Positions 52,307 through 60,925 of a stretch of 64,000 nt of DNA are shown in pieces. The first letter of the stretch is position 1. Each line of letters starts with the position of its first letter. Source of the stretch: Ectothiorhodospiraceae bacterium (GTDB taxonomy: Bacteria > Pseudomonadota > Gammaproteobacteria > HK1). Under the pieces are notes generated by a model. That model saw only the letters and a program-made list of their open reading frames with translations, did not search any database and was not told the DNA's origin. The position numbers were made by a program, and so were the translations under genes. The stretch is from contig JACKNM010000007.1 in assembly GCA_024234875.1 (NCBI GenBank), forward strand, positions 1 to 64,000. The letters are read 5' to 3'.

Positions 52307-53014
52307 ATGCAGATCGGTATCGTCGAGACCGGCCGGCCGATGGAGCCGCTGCGCGGTCGCCATGGCAGCTATCCCGAGATGTTCGCGCGCCTGCTGGGCG
52401 CGGAGGACCCGAGCCTCACCTTCCGGACCTACGCCGTCCTCGACGGCGAGTTGCCGACCGATCCGCGGGAGTGCGACGGCTGGCTGGTGACCGGCAGCGC
52501 CCACGGCGTCTACGAGGACCACGAATGGTTGCCGCCGCTGGAGGCGTTCTGCCGCGCGTGCGCGCAGGCCGGTCGGCCGCTGGTCGGTATCTGCTTCGGG
52601 CACCAGCTCGTCGCCCAGGCCTTCGGCGGCGCGGTGGTCAAGTCGGACAAGGGGTGGGGCGCCGGTGTGCACACCTACCGGGTGCGCGAGCGTCGCGCAT
52701 GGATGGTGGACGCGCTCGACACCATCTCCATCGTGGTCTCGCACCAGGACCAGGTCGTGGTGCCGCCACCGGGAGCCGAGGTCCTCGGCGGCAGCGACTT
52801 CTGCCCCAACGGCATCATGACCATCGGCGACCACGTCATGAGCCTGCAGTGTCACCCGGAGATGAGCACCGACTTCTCGTCCGACCTCATCGCGATCCGC
52901 CGCGAGCGCATGGGTGACGCGGTGGCCGACACCGCGCAGGCGTCGCTCACCACCCCGACCGACCGCCCGGCGGTGGCGCGGTGGATGGTCGCGTTCCTGC
53001 GCGGCGTGCGCTGA
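52307..53014 (+). CDS. Class I glutamine amidotransferase (GMP synthase-like domain)
   Basis: A 235-residue stand-alone amidotransferase with an intact triad: C96 in VGICFGHQLVA, H183 and E185 in LQCHPEMS. The oxyanion region WLVTGSAHGVYED is also present. Such proteins hydrolyse glutamine or gamma-glutamyl compounds (gamma-glutamyl-GABA hydrolase, YfeJ-type). GGAG lies six bases before the ATG at 52307. It is divergent from the MFS gene and convergent with the thiamine-diphosphate enzyme. In contrast to the protein at 16200 this one should be active. Confidence 0.83.
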   Translation: MQIGIVETGRPMEPLRGRHGSYPEMFARLLGAEDPSLTFRTYAVLDGELPTDPRECDGWLVTGSAHGVYEDHEWLPPLEAFCRACAQAGRPLVGICFGHQLVAQAFGGAVVKSDKGWGAGVHTYRVRERRAWMVDALDTISIVVSHQDQVVVPPPGAEVLGGSDFCPNGIMTIGDHVMSLQCHPEMSTDFSSDLIAIRRERMGDAVADTAQASLTTPTDRPAVARWMVAFLRGVR

Positions 53015-53054
53015 TCGGGCCTCGGGCCCTTTCCGGGGTCCGGTCGGCCGCGTC

Positions 53055-54740
53055 TCAGGGCAGGTGCCGCGAGCGCGTGTAGCGGCGCCAGGCACTCATC
53101 TGGACCGCCGAGGTGCGGCAGTGCACCACCACCGGTCGCGAGCGGACCGCGAACGCCCGTGCGATCTTCTCCTCGACCTCCGACTCCTCGCCGATGGTGA
53201 TGCCCTCGGCGCCGAAGCTCCGCGCCCAGTCGGCGAAGTCGGGGTTGGTGAGGCGGGTGCCGGCCATGAAGGCACGGTCGGGATAGCGGACGTACGAGTG
53301 CATCCCGATCGTCCCGTACATGCTGTTGTCCGAGATCACCATGATCGGGTTCACGCCGTACTGGCGCGCAGTGGCGAGCTCGTTGCCCATCATCAGCGCG
53401 CCGCCGTCGCCGATGAAGCAGACCACCTGGGTGCCTGGGCGGCGAAGCCCCGCCGCCACCGCCATCGGCATCCCCGAGCCCATCGCGCCGACCACCGAGG
53501 ACAGGAACACCTGGCTGCGGCGGAAGCCGATGTAGCGGTGAACGAAGCTGCCGAAGTTGCCGGCGTCGGAGGTGACCGTCGCGTCGTCGGCGAGGTGGCG
53601 GTCGACCGCGCAGACGACGGCGGCGAAATTGACGCCGTCGTCGGTCGGCTCCCACGCCTTGGCGAGCAAGCGACGGTGAATGGCGTTGAGGCCGTCGACC
53701 CAGGCGCGGCGACGCGCGCCGCCGGCGGGCGCACCGCGGGCGAGCAGGCCCTTCACCACCTCGTGCGGGCTGCACGGGAGCCCGAGCGCCGGGCGCCAGA
53801 CGCGGCCGACCTCGTCGGCGTCCGGCCACACGTGGACCAGGGGTAGCTGCGGCTCCGGCGCGCTGGGGAAGGTGTACGACTGGCTGACGGTGTCGGTGAG
53901 GCGCTCGCCCAACGCCACCAGGAGGTCGGCCTTCCTCATCTCGCCGATGAGGTCGGGCGGCACGCGGATCCCCATGTAGCCGCCGAAGTGGCGGTGGTGG
54001 GCGTCGAAGGCCTGGGGGCGCCGATGGGTCGGGCTCACCGGCAGCGTCCACGTCTCGGCCAGGCGCTCGAGGTCGCCGAGCGCGGTGGGATCGCGAACCG
54101 CGTCGGCGAGCATCGCGCCGCCGACCAGGACCAGCGGGCGCTCGGCGCGGGCGAGCATCGCCGCCAACTGCTCGAGATCCTCTCCGCGCGGCCCGGCGAC
54201 GACGCGTGGCCGCGGATGATCGACCGGTGCGTCGGTGGTGGCGTCGAAGATGTCCTCCGGCAGCACCACCGCGACCGGTCCCGGCGTGCCGCTCTCGGCG
54301 ATGTGGAACGCGCGCGCCAGTGCCTCCGACGCCTGCGCCGGCTCGTTGACCTCGATCACCAGCTTGGTGATGTCGCCGAGCAGCACCGAGTAGTTCTGCT
54401 CCTGGAGCGCGAGCCGCCCGAAGTCGGCGCGCTCGACCTGCCCGACGAGCACCACCAGGGGTGTGGCGTCGTGATGCGCCGAGTGCAGCGCCACCAGCGC
54501 ATTGGCGAGCCCCGGTCCGCGACTCACCATCACCACCCCGGCACGGTCGCGGAGCCGCCCGTCGGCCACCGCCATGAACGCCGCACCGGCCTCGTGGCGG
54601 CAGACCACCAGCCGAATGGTGTTGCGCTCGACCAGGGCGCTGGTCAGACCGACGTAGCTCTCGCCGGGAACGCAGAAGATCTGGTCGACGTCGTGGGCCT
54701 CGAGGCTGTCGGCGAGCAGCCGTGCAACGGTCTGGGTCAT
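53055..54740 (-). CDS. Thiamine diphosphate-dependent enzyme (acetolactate synthase-like)
   Basis: A 561-residue ThDP enzyme with the three usual domains: Pyr (catalytic E50 in VVCRHEAGAAFMA, VSRGPGLANALVALHSA), a central domain (LVLVGGAML) and PP (GDGGALMMGNE ... DNSMYGTIGMH binds Mg-ThDP). It resembles the acetolactate synthase/benzoylformate decarboxylase group and would decarboxylate or ligate a 2-keto acid. No acetolactate synthase small subunit is nearby, so branched-chain synthesis is unlikely. It is divergent from a PrpD gene across 168 bases and may share its regulation. Confidence 0.82.
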   Translation of the reverse strand: MTQTVARLLADSLEAHDVDQIFCVPGESYVGLTSALVERNTIRLVVCRHEAGAAFMAVADGRLRDRAGVVMVSRGPGLANALVALHSAHHDATPLVVLVGQVERADFGRLALQEQNYSVLLGDITKLVIEVNEPAQASEALARAFHIAESGTPGPVAVVLPEDIFDATTDAPVDHPRPRVVAGPRGEDLEQLAAMLARAERPLVLVGGAMLADAVRDPTALGDLERLAETWTLPVSPTHRRPQAFDAHHRHFGGYMGIRVPPDLIGEMRKADLLVALGERLTDTVSQSYTFPSAPEPQLPLVHVWPDADEVGRVWRPALGLPCSPHEVVKGLLARGAPAGGARRRAWVDGLNAIHRRLLAKAWEPTDDGVNFAAVVCAVDRHLADDATVTSDAGNFGSFVHRYIGFRRSQVFLSSVVGAMGSGMPMAVAAGLRRPGTQVVCFIGDGGALMMGNELATARQYGVNPIMVISDNSMYGTIGMHSYVRYPDRAFMAGTRLTNPDFADWARSFGAEGITIGEESEVEEKIARAFAVRSRPVVVHCRTSAVQMSAWRRYTRSRHLP

Positions 54741-54908
54741 CGTCGAGGGGGTCCTGGCAGCGGCGCGGAGTCGCCGGGGGGCAACTTTGCACCGGATCGA
54801 ATCGGATGGACACCCAGGAAAGGCGACCATCGGCACCGGCACGAGTCGAGTCCCGCGGCGCGATTGACTACCATCGCCGCTCGATGTGCACCCACGGGAG
54901 CCTGCTCG

Positions 54909-56246
54909 ATGCCGGAGTCCTCGGCCATTCGCGACCTCGGCGCGTTCGTCGCCGCCACGACGCTCGACGACATCCCGCCGGAGGTGCGCCATCAGGCGCG
55001 CCGCACCCTGCTCAATTTCGTCGCCGGCGCACTCGGCGCGGCGAGCGACCCGACGGTGGCGGCGGCGGCGCGGGTGCTCGGCGAATGCACCGGGCGGGCG
55101 ACGGTGATCGGTCGCGGGGACCGCCTCGAGCCGATGGCCGCCTCGTTCGTCAACGCGGTCGCCTCGAACCTGCTCGACTACGACGACACCCATCTCGCCA
55201 CCGTCATCCACCCCGGCGCGCCGGTGGCGCCACCGGCGCTCGCCCTTGCCGAGACGCGCGCGCTCGGCGGAGCCGACCTGGTGCTCGCGACCGCACTCGG
55301 CGTCGAGGTCGCGTGCCGCATCGGGTTGTCGGTGTCACCCGAGCATTACGACCGCGGCTGGCACATCACCGCGACTTGCGGGGTGTTCGGCTCGGCGGCG
55401 GCGAGCGCGCGGCTGCTCGGGTTGGACGCGGAGGGCGTCGCACACGCCATCGGTATCGCCGCGAGTGCGTCGTCGGGGCTGGTCGAGAACCTGGCCAGCG
55501 CGGCGAAGAACGTGGGCGTCGGCAATGCGGCCCGCAACGGTCTGCTCGCGGCCCGCCTGGCGGCCGAGGGCTACGCCGCGGCGCCGACGGCGCTCGAGGG
55601 GCGGCTCGGCTGGGCGCGGGCGAGCGGTCGGCCGATGGACCTCGAGGTGCTCACCGGTGAGCTCGGGTCGCGCTGGGAGCTCGCCCGCAACACCTACAAG
55701 CCGTACCCCTGCGGAATCGTGATGCACTCTGTGGTCGATGCCGGCCTCGCGTTACGCGCCGGGCTGCGCGACCCGCTACGGGAGGTCGTCGACGTCGAGG
55801 TGGCCGGTGACGCGTTGCTCCTCGCCCGCGGCGATCGGGCGGTGACCGACGAGCGTGACGCGCGGGTGAGCATCCACCACTGCGCGGCGGCGGCCCTGCT
55901 GTGGGGCGCGGCCGGGGTACGCGAGTTCGGCCGCGAGCGGGTGATGGACGCGGCGGTGCGGACGATGCGCTCGCGGGTACGGGTCGCGCTCGACGCGAGC
56001 CAGCCGCGCGGCGCGGCGCGAATGACAGTGCGGCTCGCCGGCGGCGAGGTGTTGGAGACGACGGTCGTCCACCCCAAGGGCAGCGAGGCGGTGCCGCTGT
56101 CCGACGCGGAGCTCGAGGCGAAGTTGCGCGAGCTCGCGGCATACGGCGGCGCCCGGTGCGAGCCGGACGCGGTCATCGAGGCCGTCTGGGGGCTGGAGCG
56201 GGCGCCGTCGGTGGCGCCGTTGACGGCGCTCGTCGCCGGGCGGTGA
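54909..56246 (+). CDS. MmgE/PrpD-family protein, third copy
   Basis: A 445-residue member of the PrpD superfamily, more distant from the pair at 37.7-40.5 kb. Landmarks are LLDYDDTHLATVIHPGAPV, GIAASASSGLVENLASAAK and TYKPYPCGIVMHSVVDA; the TVIHPG signature is typical of the MmgE/iminodisuccinate epimerase side. GGGAG lies nine bases before the ATG at 54909. It is divergent from the ThDP enzyme. The radical SAM gene begins 29 bases after its stop, but no functional link is apparent. Confidence 0.83.
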   Translation: MPESSAIRDLGAFVAATTLDDIPPEVRHQARRTLLNFVAGALGAASDPTVAAAARVLGECTGRATVIGRGDRLEPMAASFVNAVASNLLDYDDTHLATVIHPGAPVAPPALALAETRALGGADLVLATALGVEVACRIGLSVSPEHYDRGWHITATCGVFGSAAASARLLGLDAEGVAHAIGIAASASSGLVENLASAAKNVGVGNAARNGLLAARLAAEGYAAAPTALEGRLGWARASGRPMDLEVLTGELGSRWELARNTYKPYPCGIVMHSVVDAGLALRAGLRDPLREVVDVEVAGDALLLARGDRAVTDERDARVSIHHCAAAALLWGAAGVREFGRERVMDAAVRTMRSRVRVALDASQPRGAARMTVRLAGGEVLETTVVHPKGSEAVPLSDAELEAKLRELAAYGGARCEPDAVIEAVWGLERAPSVAPLTALVAGR

Positions 56247-56275
56247 CGCCGGGCGCGAGCGGCGCGGGAGAGGCC

Positions 56276-58165
56276 ATGCCCGAGCAGACCATCGCCCTGG
56301 TGAACATGCCGTTCGCGGCGGCCAACGCGCCGTCGATGCAGGTCGGGCTACTGAAGGCCATCGCGGCCACGCACGGCATCGAGGTGGCGGCGGTGTACGC
56401 CAATGTCGAGTTCGCCGCCCGCATCGGCGTCGATCTGTTCGCGCGGCTGTCCGACGTGCACGAGGCCCAACTCGGCGAATGGGTCTTCTCCCGCGCCGCG
56501 TTCCCCTCGAACACGCGGGCCGATGCGCTGCCCGGCCGATTCCCCGCCGTCGTCGCCGCGCTCGCGGCCGAGACCGGGACCACCGCCGCGCGGCTGGCGG
56601 CGCTGCGCGAGCACGACGCGGTGGCGTTCGTGGCGGAGCTCGCCGAGCGGCTGCTCGCCGACGGTCTTCGCATCGCCTGCTTCACCTCCACCTTCCAGCA
56701 GAACGTGGCGTCGCTCGCACTCGCGCGGGAGCTCAAACGTCGTGACCCCGAGGTGTTCTGCCTGTTCGGCGGCGCCAATTTCGACGGGCCGATGGGTGCC
56801 GCCTACCTGCGCGCCTTCGAGTGGATCGACGCCGCCGTGGTCGGCGAGGCGGACGAGGCATTCCCCGCCGTCCTCGACGCAGTCCTCGCGGGTCGGCGGC
56901 CGCTGCCGGCGATGCCGGGCCTCATCGACCGGTCTCGTCTCGACGACGCGCCCCACGTGGAGCGCGCCACCTTCACGCGCCCCCTGGACACGCTGCCGAC
57001 GCCGGATTACGGCGATTACTTCACCGCGCTCGAGCGCGCCGGACTCTCGCGCGGTGGGTTCGAGATCCCGGTCCGAATCCCGTTCGAGAGCGCACGGGGC
57101 TGCTGGTGGGGCGAGAAGAGCCACTGCACGTTCTGCGGCGTGAACGGGCTCGGCATGGGGTTCCGCGAGAAGAGCCCATCGGTGGTCATCCGCGATCTGG
57201 AGATCCTGGCGCGGCGCCATCGCACGGTGACCTTCAGCGCCGTCGACAACATCCTGGGACCGAGGCTGCGGGCGGCACTGACCGAGGAGCTGCCGCGGCT
57301 CGGCTACGACCTCGAGCTGTTCTACGAGCTCAAGGCGAACCTCTCGCGCGAGCACGTGCGCGCGCTGCGCAACGCCGGGGTCGACGCGGTGCAGCCCGGG
57401 ATCGAGAGTCTGAGTAGCCGCCTGCTCACGTTGATGGGCAAGGGCATCCGCGCGATCCAGAACGTGAACGCGCTGCGCTGGTTCCGCCACCACGGAGTCT
57501 GGGCGCGCTGGTCGCTGCTCCACGGCTTTCCCGGCGAGGTGGCGACGGACTACGCCGAGCAGGCGGCGATGATCCCGCTGCTGCACCACCTGCAGCCGCC
57601 GCAGATGCTGTGCCCGGTGCGCGTCGAGCGCTTCACGCCGTACTTCGACGGCCGCGCGCCGGGGTTCACCAACCTGCGACCCGCGACCGCCTTCGAGCTC
57701 GTCTACCCCGAGCACCTGGACACCGCGCAGGCTGCCTACCTGTTCGAGGCCGACTGCGACGTGCTGGTCGGGCCGCAGGCCATCGAGCCCCTGCGCGCTG
57801 CCGTGCGCGGCTGGCAGGAGCGCTGGGAGGCCGACGGCATGGCGCCCTTTCTCACCTTCCGCAACGCGCCCGGCGGGCTGTTCGTCGACGACGGCCGGAC
57901 CGCGCCGGCGGCCCCCAGGCGCCTGTACTGCGAGGCGCCGCTCGGTGACGTGTACCTCGCCTGTCTGGACCGGCCGCGGTCGCTCGCCAGCGCCGGGCGC
58001 GCGCTCGACGAGCGCGGCATCGCGATGAGCACGGAGGAGCTGGCGGCGGCGCTCGAGGCGTTCGTCGCCAAGGGGCTCATGCTCCGCGAGGACGATCTGT
58101 ACCTGGCGCTCGCGACGCCCGCCCGCCATCCGCACGGGGCCCCGGGCGAGGTGGCGCCGAGCTGA
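56276..58165 (+). CDS. RiPP maturation radical SAM protein (rSAM_ocin_1-like)
   Basis: A 629-residue radical SAM protein. Residues 1 to about 210 form a cobalamin-binding-like Rossmann domain (IALVNMPFAAANAPSMQVGL, VFCLFGGANFDGPMG). The SAM cluster motif is C276-x7-C284-x2-C287 (ARGCWWGEKSHCTFCGVNG), the spacing typical of the RiPP maturation radical SAM protein 1 family that modifies peptides with Nif11/GG-type leaders. A C-terminal winged domain (from about 570, ELAAALEAFVAKGLMLRED) may bind the leader. GGGAGAGG precedes the ATG at 56276. It is convergent (15 bases) with the minus-strand genes that lead back to two candidate precursors. Confidence 0.82.
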   Translation: MPEQTIALVNMPFAAANAPSMQVGLLKAIAATHGIEVAAVYANVEFAARIGVDLFARLSDVHEAQLGEWVFSRAAFPSNTRADALPGRFPAVVAALAAETGTTAARLAALREHDAVAFVAELAERLLADGLRIACFTSTFQQNVASLALARELKRRDPEVFCLFGGANFDGPMGAAYLRAFEWIDAAVVGEADEAFPAVLDAVLAGRRPLPAMPGLIDRSRLDDAPHVERATFTRPLDTLPTPDYGDYFTALERAGLSRGGFEIPVRIPFESARGCWWGEKSHCTFCGVNGLGMGFREKSPSVVIRDLEILARRHRTVTFSAVDNILGPRLRAALTEELPRLGYDLELFYELKANLSREHVRALRNAGVDAVQPGIESLSSRLLTLMGKGIRAIQNVNALRWFRHHGVWARWSLLHGFPGEVATDYAEQAAMIPLLHHLQPPQMLCPVRVERFTPYFDGRAPGFTNLRPATAFELVYPEHLDTAQAAYLFEADCDVLVGPQAIEPLRAAVRGWQERWEADGMAPFLTFRNAPGGLFVDDGRTAPAAPRRLYCEAPLGDVYLACLDRPRSLASAGRALDERGIAMSTEELAAALEAFVAKGLMLREDDLYLALATPARHPHGAPGEVAPS

Positions 58166-58180
58166 CCACCGGCGGTGTGC

Positions 58181-59158
58181 TCACTGCGAGTCGTCGAGCG
58201 CCGCGGGGGCTCGGCCGCTGACGGTGCCGGAGCGCGCCGCGACCTGCGAGCGATGGCTCAGGCACACCGCGGGCATGGCCGCCCGGCCCGGATCGACGAC
58301 GGTGGTGGACGACCCGGATTCCCCACCAGCGCGCGCGGTTGCCTCGGTGGGCCCTCGTCCCGGCCCGGCGGCGGCCAGCCGCGCGAGGTCGAGGGCGTAG
58401 GGCCGGCCGCCGAGCACGGTGTCGGCGATGTCGTCGTCCACGTGGCCGAGCCGGGCCGGGGGCAGTCCGACGAGTCCCCGGCAGGGATACAGCCAACCAT
58501 CGGCGGCGACGTGCACCGCGAAGCGCAGGCCGCAGCCGGCGCCGTCCACCGGCGGCGGCGCATCCGACGTCGCGGGCGGAAGGTAGACGTGGGTGGTGGC
58601 CGCGAGCGTCGCGCTGGCGCTGGTGCCGAGCTCGCGGACGCGCGCCATCGGGCCGGCAATCTCGAGGACGCTGCGCCGGCACAGGGCCTCGAGCGCGGTG
58701 ACCCATCGGTCCGGTGAGGGCGCTCGGCCGTCGGCGGGCAGGCGCAGGGTGAGGCGCTGCATGGGCATGCGCTCGGCGGTCGCCGTGACTTGCTCGAGGT
58801 CGGCGTCCGTCGCCACCGGCACCGACAGCTCGAAGCCGAGCGCAAGGGCGCGGCACGCCTCGCCGACGGTCTCGATCGCGACCATGGAGACCGGCATCGC
58901 GGGCAGCTTGAGGGCGACGGCGCGGTCGTAGAGCAGATGGCGGTGCGCCGCCACGCCCCCGTGCGCGTGGTGGAGCGCGTCCATGAACCAGCGGTCCCAC
59001 AGCGCCAGCCACCGGCCGAGCCGCTCGCTCTCGGGCATCAGCCCGGCCGCGCTCGGGGTGAGGGCGGGCACGAGCACCACGCTTCGGAAGCTACCGAGCA
59101 GTGGCCGCCGGCCGGTGACGAACGAGACCACGTCGCTCGGGTACGAGGACTCAGTCAC
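58181..59158 (-). CDS. Protein with SPASM-like C-terminus but no radical SAM motif
   Basis: A 325-residue protein I cannot assign to a family. There is no CxxxCxxC anywhere. C209 and C226 (GAGCGLRFAVH, DGWLYPCRGLVG) with C299 (PAVCLSH) resemble the Cys pattern of SPASM domains, which bind auxiliary [4Fe-4S] clusters in peptide-modifying radical SAM enzymes. The N-terminal 200 residues could be a degenerate barrel. The GTG start overlaps the end of the radical SAM gene by eight bases, so the two are coupled and the protein probably assists that enzyme as partner or peptide chaperone. Confidence 0.6.
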   Translation of the reverse strand: MTESSYPSDVVSFVTGRRPLLGSFRSVVLVPALTPSAAGLMPESERLGRWLALWDRWFMDALHHAHGGVAAHRHLLYDRAVALKLPAMPVSMVAIETVGEACRALALGFELSVPVATDADLEQVTATAERMPMQRLTLRLPADGRAPSPDRWVTALEALCRRSVLEIAGPMARVRELGTSASATLAATTHVYLPPATSDAPPPVDGAGCGLRFAVHVAADGWLYPCRGLVGLPPARLGHVDDDIADTVLGGRPYALDLARLAAAGPGRGPTEATARAGGESGSSTTVVDPGRAAMPAVCLSHRSQVAARSGTVSGRAPAALDDSQ

Positions 59159-60185
59159 CGGCCGCGGCCGGCGGGCGAAACGGCTCCTCGGGGAACAGCG
59201 CGCGCAGCGCCGTCACGCAGTCGTCGCGCGAGAACAGACTCCAGCACAGGCTGCAGATGCTCGAGTGCGGGTCCGCCACCGTGACCCCGGCGTGCTCGAG
59301 CAGCGGCACCAGGGAACCCACGCCCTCGAACACGATGCGCCGCAGGAGCGGGGAGGCCGACATCTCCGCCGCGATGGCGACGATGGATCGCTCGCGGACA
59401 TTGCCGAAGCCGAGCGCGCGGGTCTGGTCGAGGCCGGAGCAGCACGGGAACACGTCTCCGGCCGGGTTCACCGTCAGGCTCAGCTCGCGATGACAGGCCG
59501 CGGTGAGGTCCCCGCGCGCAAGGAACTCGCCGGGCGCCAGCTCGCGCCCGGCGCGCCCGGTGCTGGCGACGGTCGTGCAGTGGATGCGGGTCGCGGCATC
59601 GAGGGCCGCGGGCCGCAACCGCGCGAGGGTGTCGTCGACCCCGTGGTCGCGGCTGGTGAGCACGCGCAAGGTGACCGGCAGGCCGCGCCGGCTCGCCGCC
59701 TCGAGCGCGTTGCTGACCGTCTCGCCTTCGACCCACGGCAGGTGCCAGGCATCGAAGCTGACCTCGAGGCTGGTGAGTCCGGCGTCGGCGAGCCGCGCGC
59801 AGTGGGCGTCGGCGACCTTCGGGCGGCGGGCCCAGAAGGCGTTGGTGGCGATCGAGATCGATTGAAATCCGGCCCGTGCGGCGGTCTCCACGACCGCCAG
59901 GCAGTCGTCGAGGCGCAGCAGCGCCTCCCCGCCGACGAGCTGCAAGCGGGGCTCCAGGGTCGGGACGTCGAGCGCCTGCGCCACCACCCGCAGCAGCACG
60001 TCGCGTTCCAACGTGGCGTCGCCGAGGGTATCGGAACCGCGCGGTCCGGCGGACTGGTAGCACATCGCGCAGCGCGCATTGCAGCGCCACGTGCTCTGCA
60101 GTGTGAGCTCGCGAAACCGTAGCGGCGCACCGGACGCGAAGTCGCGGCGGCGCGCGCGCTCGGAAGGAGAGGGCGTGGTGATCAC
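59151..60185 (-). CDS. Radical SAM/SPASM peptide-modifying enzyme (YydG-like)
   Basis: A 344-residue radical SAM enzyme. C35-x3-C39-x2-C42 (RCNARCAMCYQS) binds the SAM cluster. SIATNAFWAR and EVSFDAWHLPW match the epimerase-type YydG/SPASM group, and C231, C248-C249, C311, C314 and C323 can hold auxiliary clusters. Such enzymes epimerise or crosslink residues in ribosomally made peptides. The start at GTG 60185 is tentative because no ribosome binding site is visible. It lies 67 bases after the stop of one precursor gene, with a 7-bp hairpin between. Confidence 0.8.
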   Translation of the reverse strand: MITTPSPSERARRRDFASGAPLRFRELTLQSTWRCNARCAMCYQSAGPRGSDTLGDATLERDVLLRVVAQALDVPTLEPRLQLVGGEALLRLDDCLAVVETAARAGFQSISIATNAFWARRPKVADAHCARLADAGLTSLEVSFDAWHLPWVEGETVSNALEAASRRGLPVTLRVLTSRDHGVDDTLARLRPAALDAATRIHCTTVASTGRAGRELAPGEFLARGDLTAACHRELSLTVNPAGDVFPCCSGLDQTRALGFGNVRERSIVAIAAEMSASPLLRRIVFEGVGSLVPLLEHAGVTVADPHSSICSLCWSLFSRDDCVTALRALFPEEPFRPPAAAGD

Positions 60186-60190
60186 CGAGA

Positions 60191-60221
60191 GCGTGCCGTG
60201 GGCGAATCGGCCGTGGCACGC
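60191..60221 (-). promoter_or_regulatory. Weak hairpin between precursor and radical SAM gene
   Basis: GCGTGCC and GGCACGC pair across a 17-base loop. Similar structures between RiPP precursor and enzyme genes reduce readthrough so that the peptide is made in excess. The stem is short, so this is tentative. Confidence 0.3.
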
Positions 60222-60252
60222 AAGAGGGCGGTCCTCGGGGGCGACGGCGATG

Positions 60253-60468
60253 CTATTTCTTCGGGCTGGTGATCGCGCCGGAACCGATGTCGGTTCCCTC
60301 GGGCCCCATCGCGTGCTGCTCCTTCAGGCGCAACTCCTCGGCCAGGGTGAGCTTGCGCCGAATGGTGACGTCGGTCGTCGACTGCGCGCCGCCGACGACG
60401 CCGTCGAGCTGCTCGGGCTCGAGCTCCTCGATGCCAGGCTTCGATTCCTTTGGGTTCTGGCTGGTCAT
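60253..60468 (-). CDS. RiPP precursor peptide A, 71 aa
   Basis: A 71-residue peptide. The leader (residues 1-27) is acidic and ends EELEPEQLDGVVGG, the double-glycine leader type recognised by peptidase-ABC exporters and by many radical SAM maturases. The core (28-71) is AQSTTDVTIRRKLTLAEE, then LRLKEQHAMGPEGTDIG and a SGAITSPKK tail; it has no Cys. GGAGAGGA lies four bases before the ATG at 60468. It is 82% identical (58 of 71) to the second peptide 372 bases upstream. The genes downstream encode a radical SAM/SPASM enzyme and its partner. Confidence 0.8.
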   Translation of the reverse strand: MTSQNPKESKPGIEELEPEQLDGVVGGAQSTTDVTIRRKLTLAEELRLKEQHAMGPEGTDIGSGAITSPKK

Positions 60469-60553
60469 GAGATCCTCTCCACGCCGCTGGTGACGCCGGC
60501 CGCCTGGCGGCCGAGCACGGGTAGACCCTAGCGACCGGGTCCGCGGCGGGTCA

Positions 60554-60569
60554 GTGTCACGGTTCACAG
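60554..60569 (-). promoter_or_regulatory. Conserved upstream element of precursor A
   Basis: CTGTGAACCGTGACAC (minus strand) is identical to the block at 60926-60941 although the flanks diverge. A CTAGsGTC element follows 22 bases later in both copies. It is probably promoter or activator sequence. Confidence 0.5.
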
Positions 60570-60624
60570 CCTGGACCCGGCGGCAAAGGCCGCCCGATTC
60601 GGGTGTGTCGGGTCGCCGGCGGCG

Positions 60625-60840
60625 TCAGCCCTTGGGGCCGGTAATCCCGCCGGTGCCGATGTCTGACCCCTCGGGCACCATCGCGTGCTGCTCCTTCAGA
60701 CGCATCTCCTCGGCCAGGGTGAGCTTGCGCCGGATGGCGGCGTCGGTCGTCGACTGCGCTCCGCCGACGATACCGTCGAGCTGCTCGGACTCGAGCTCCT
60801 CGATGGCAGGCTTCGAGTCCTTCGGGTTCTGACTGGTCAT
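60625..60840 (-). CDS. RiPP precursor peptide B, 71 aa
   Basis: Paralogue of peptide A with the same length. Leader ends EELESEQLDGIVGG; the core opens AQSTTDAAIRRKLTLAEE and closes SDIGTGGITGPKG. The 13 differences from A are mostly conservative and concentrate in the last 18 residues, while IRRKLTLAEExRLKEQHAM is unchanged apart from L/M. GGAGAGGA precedes the ATG at 60840. It is the first gene of the RiPP operon; peptide A starts 156 bases after its stop. Confidence 0.8.
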   Translation of the reverse strand: MTSQNPKDSKPAIEELESEQLDGIVGGAQSTTDAAIRRKLTLAEEMRLKEQHAMVPEGSDIGTGGITGPKG

Positions 60841-60925
60841 GAGGTCCTCTCCACGCCGCTGGGGAAGCCGGCCGACTGGCGGCCGAGCCCAGATGGACGC
60901 TAGTGCCCGGGGCGAGCGCCCGTCC

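Noticed and set aside
54909..58165. PrpD and the radical SAM gene as one functional operon
   Set aside because: They are 29 bases apart and could be co-transcribed, but no chemistry connects a PrpD-type enzyme with peptide maturation.
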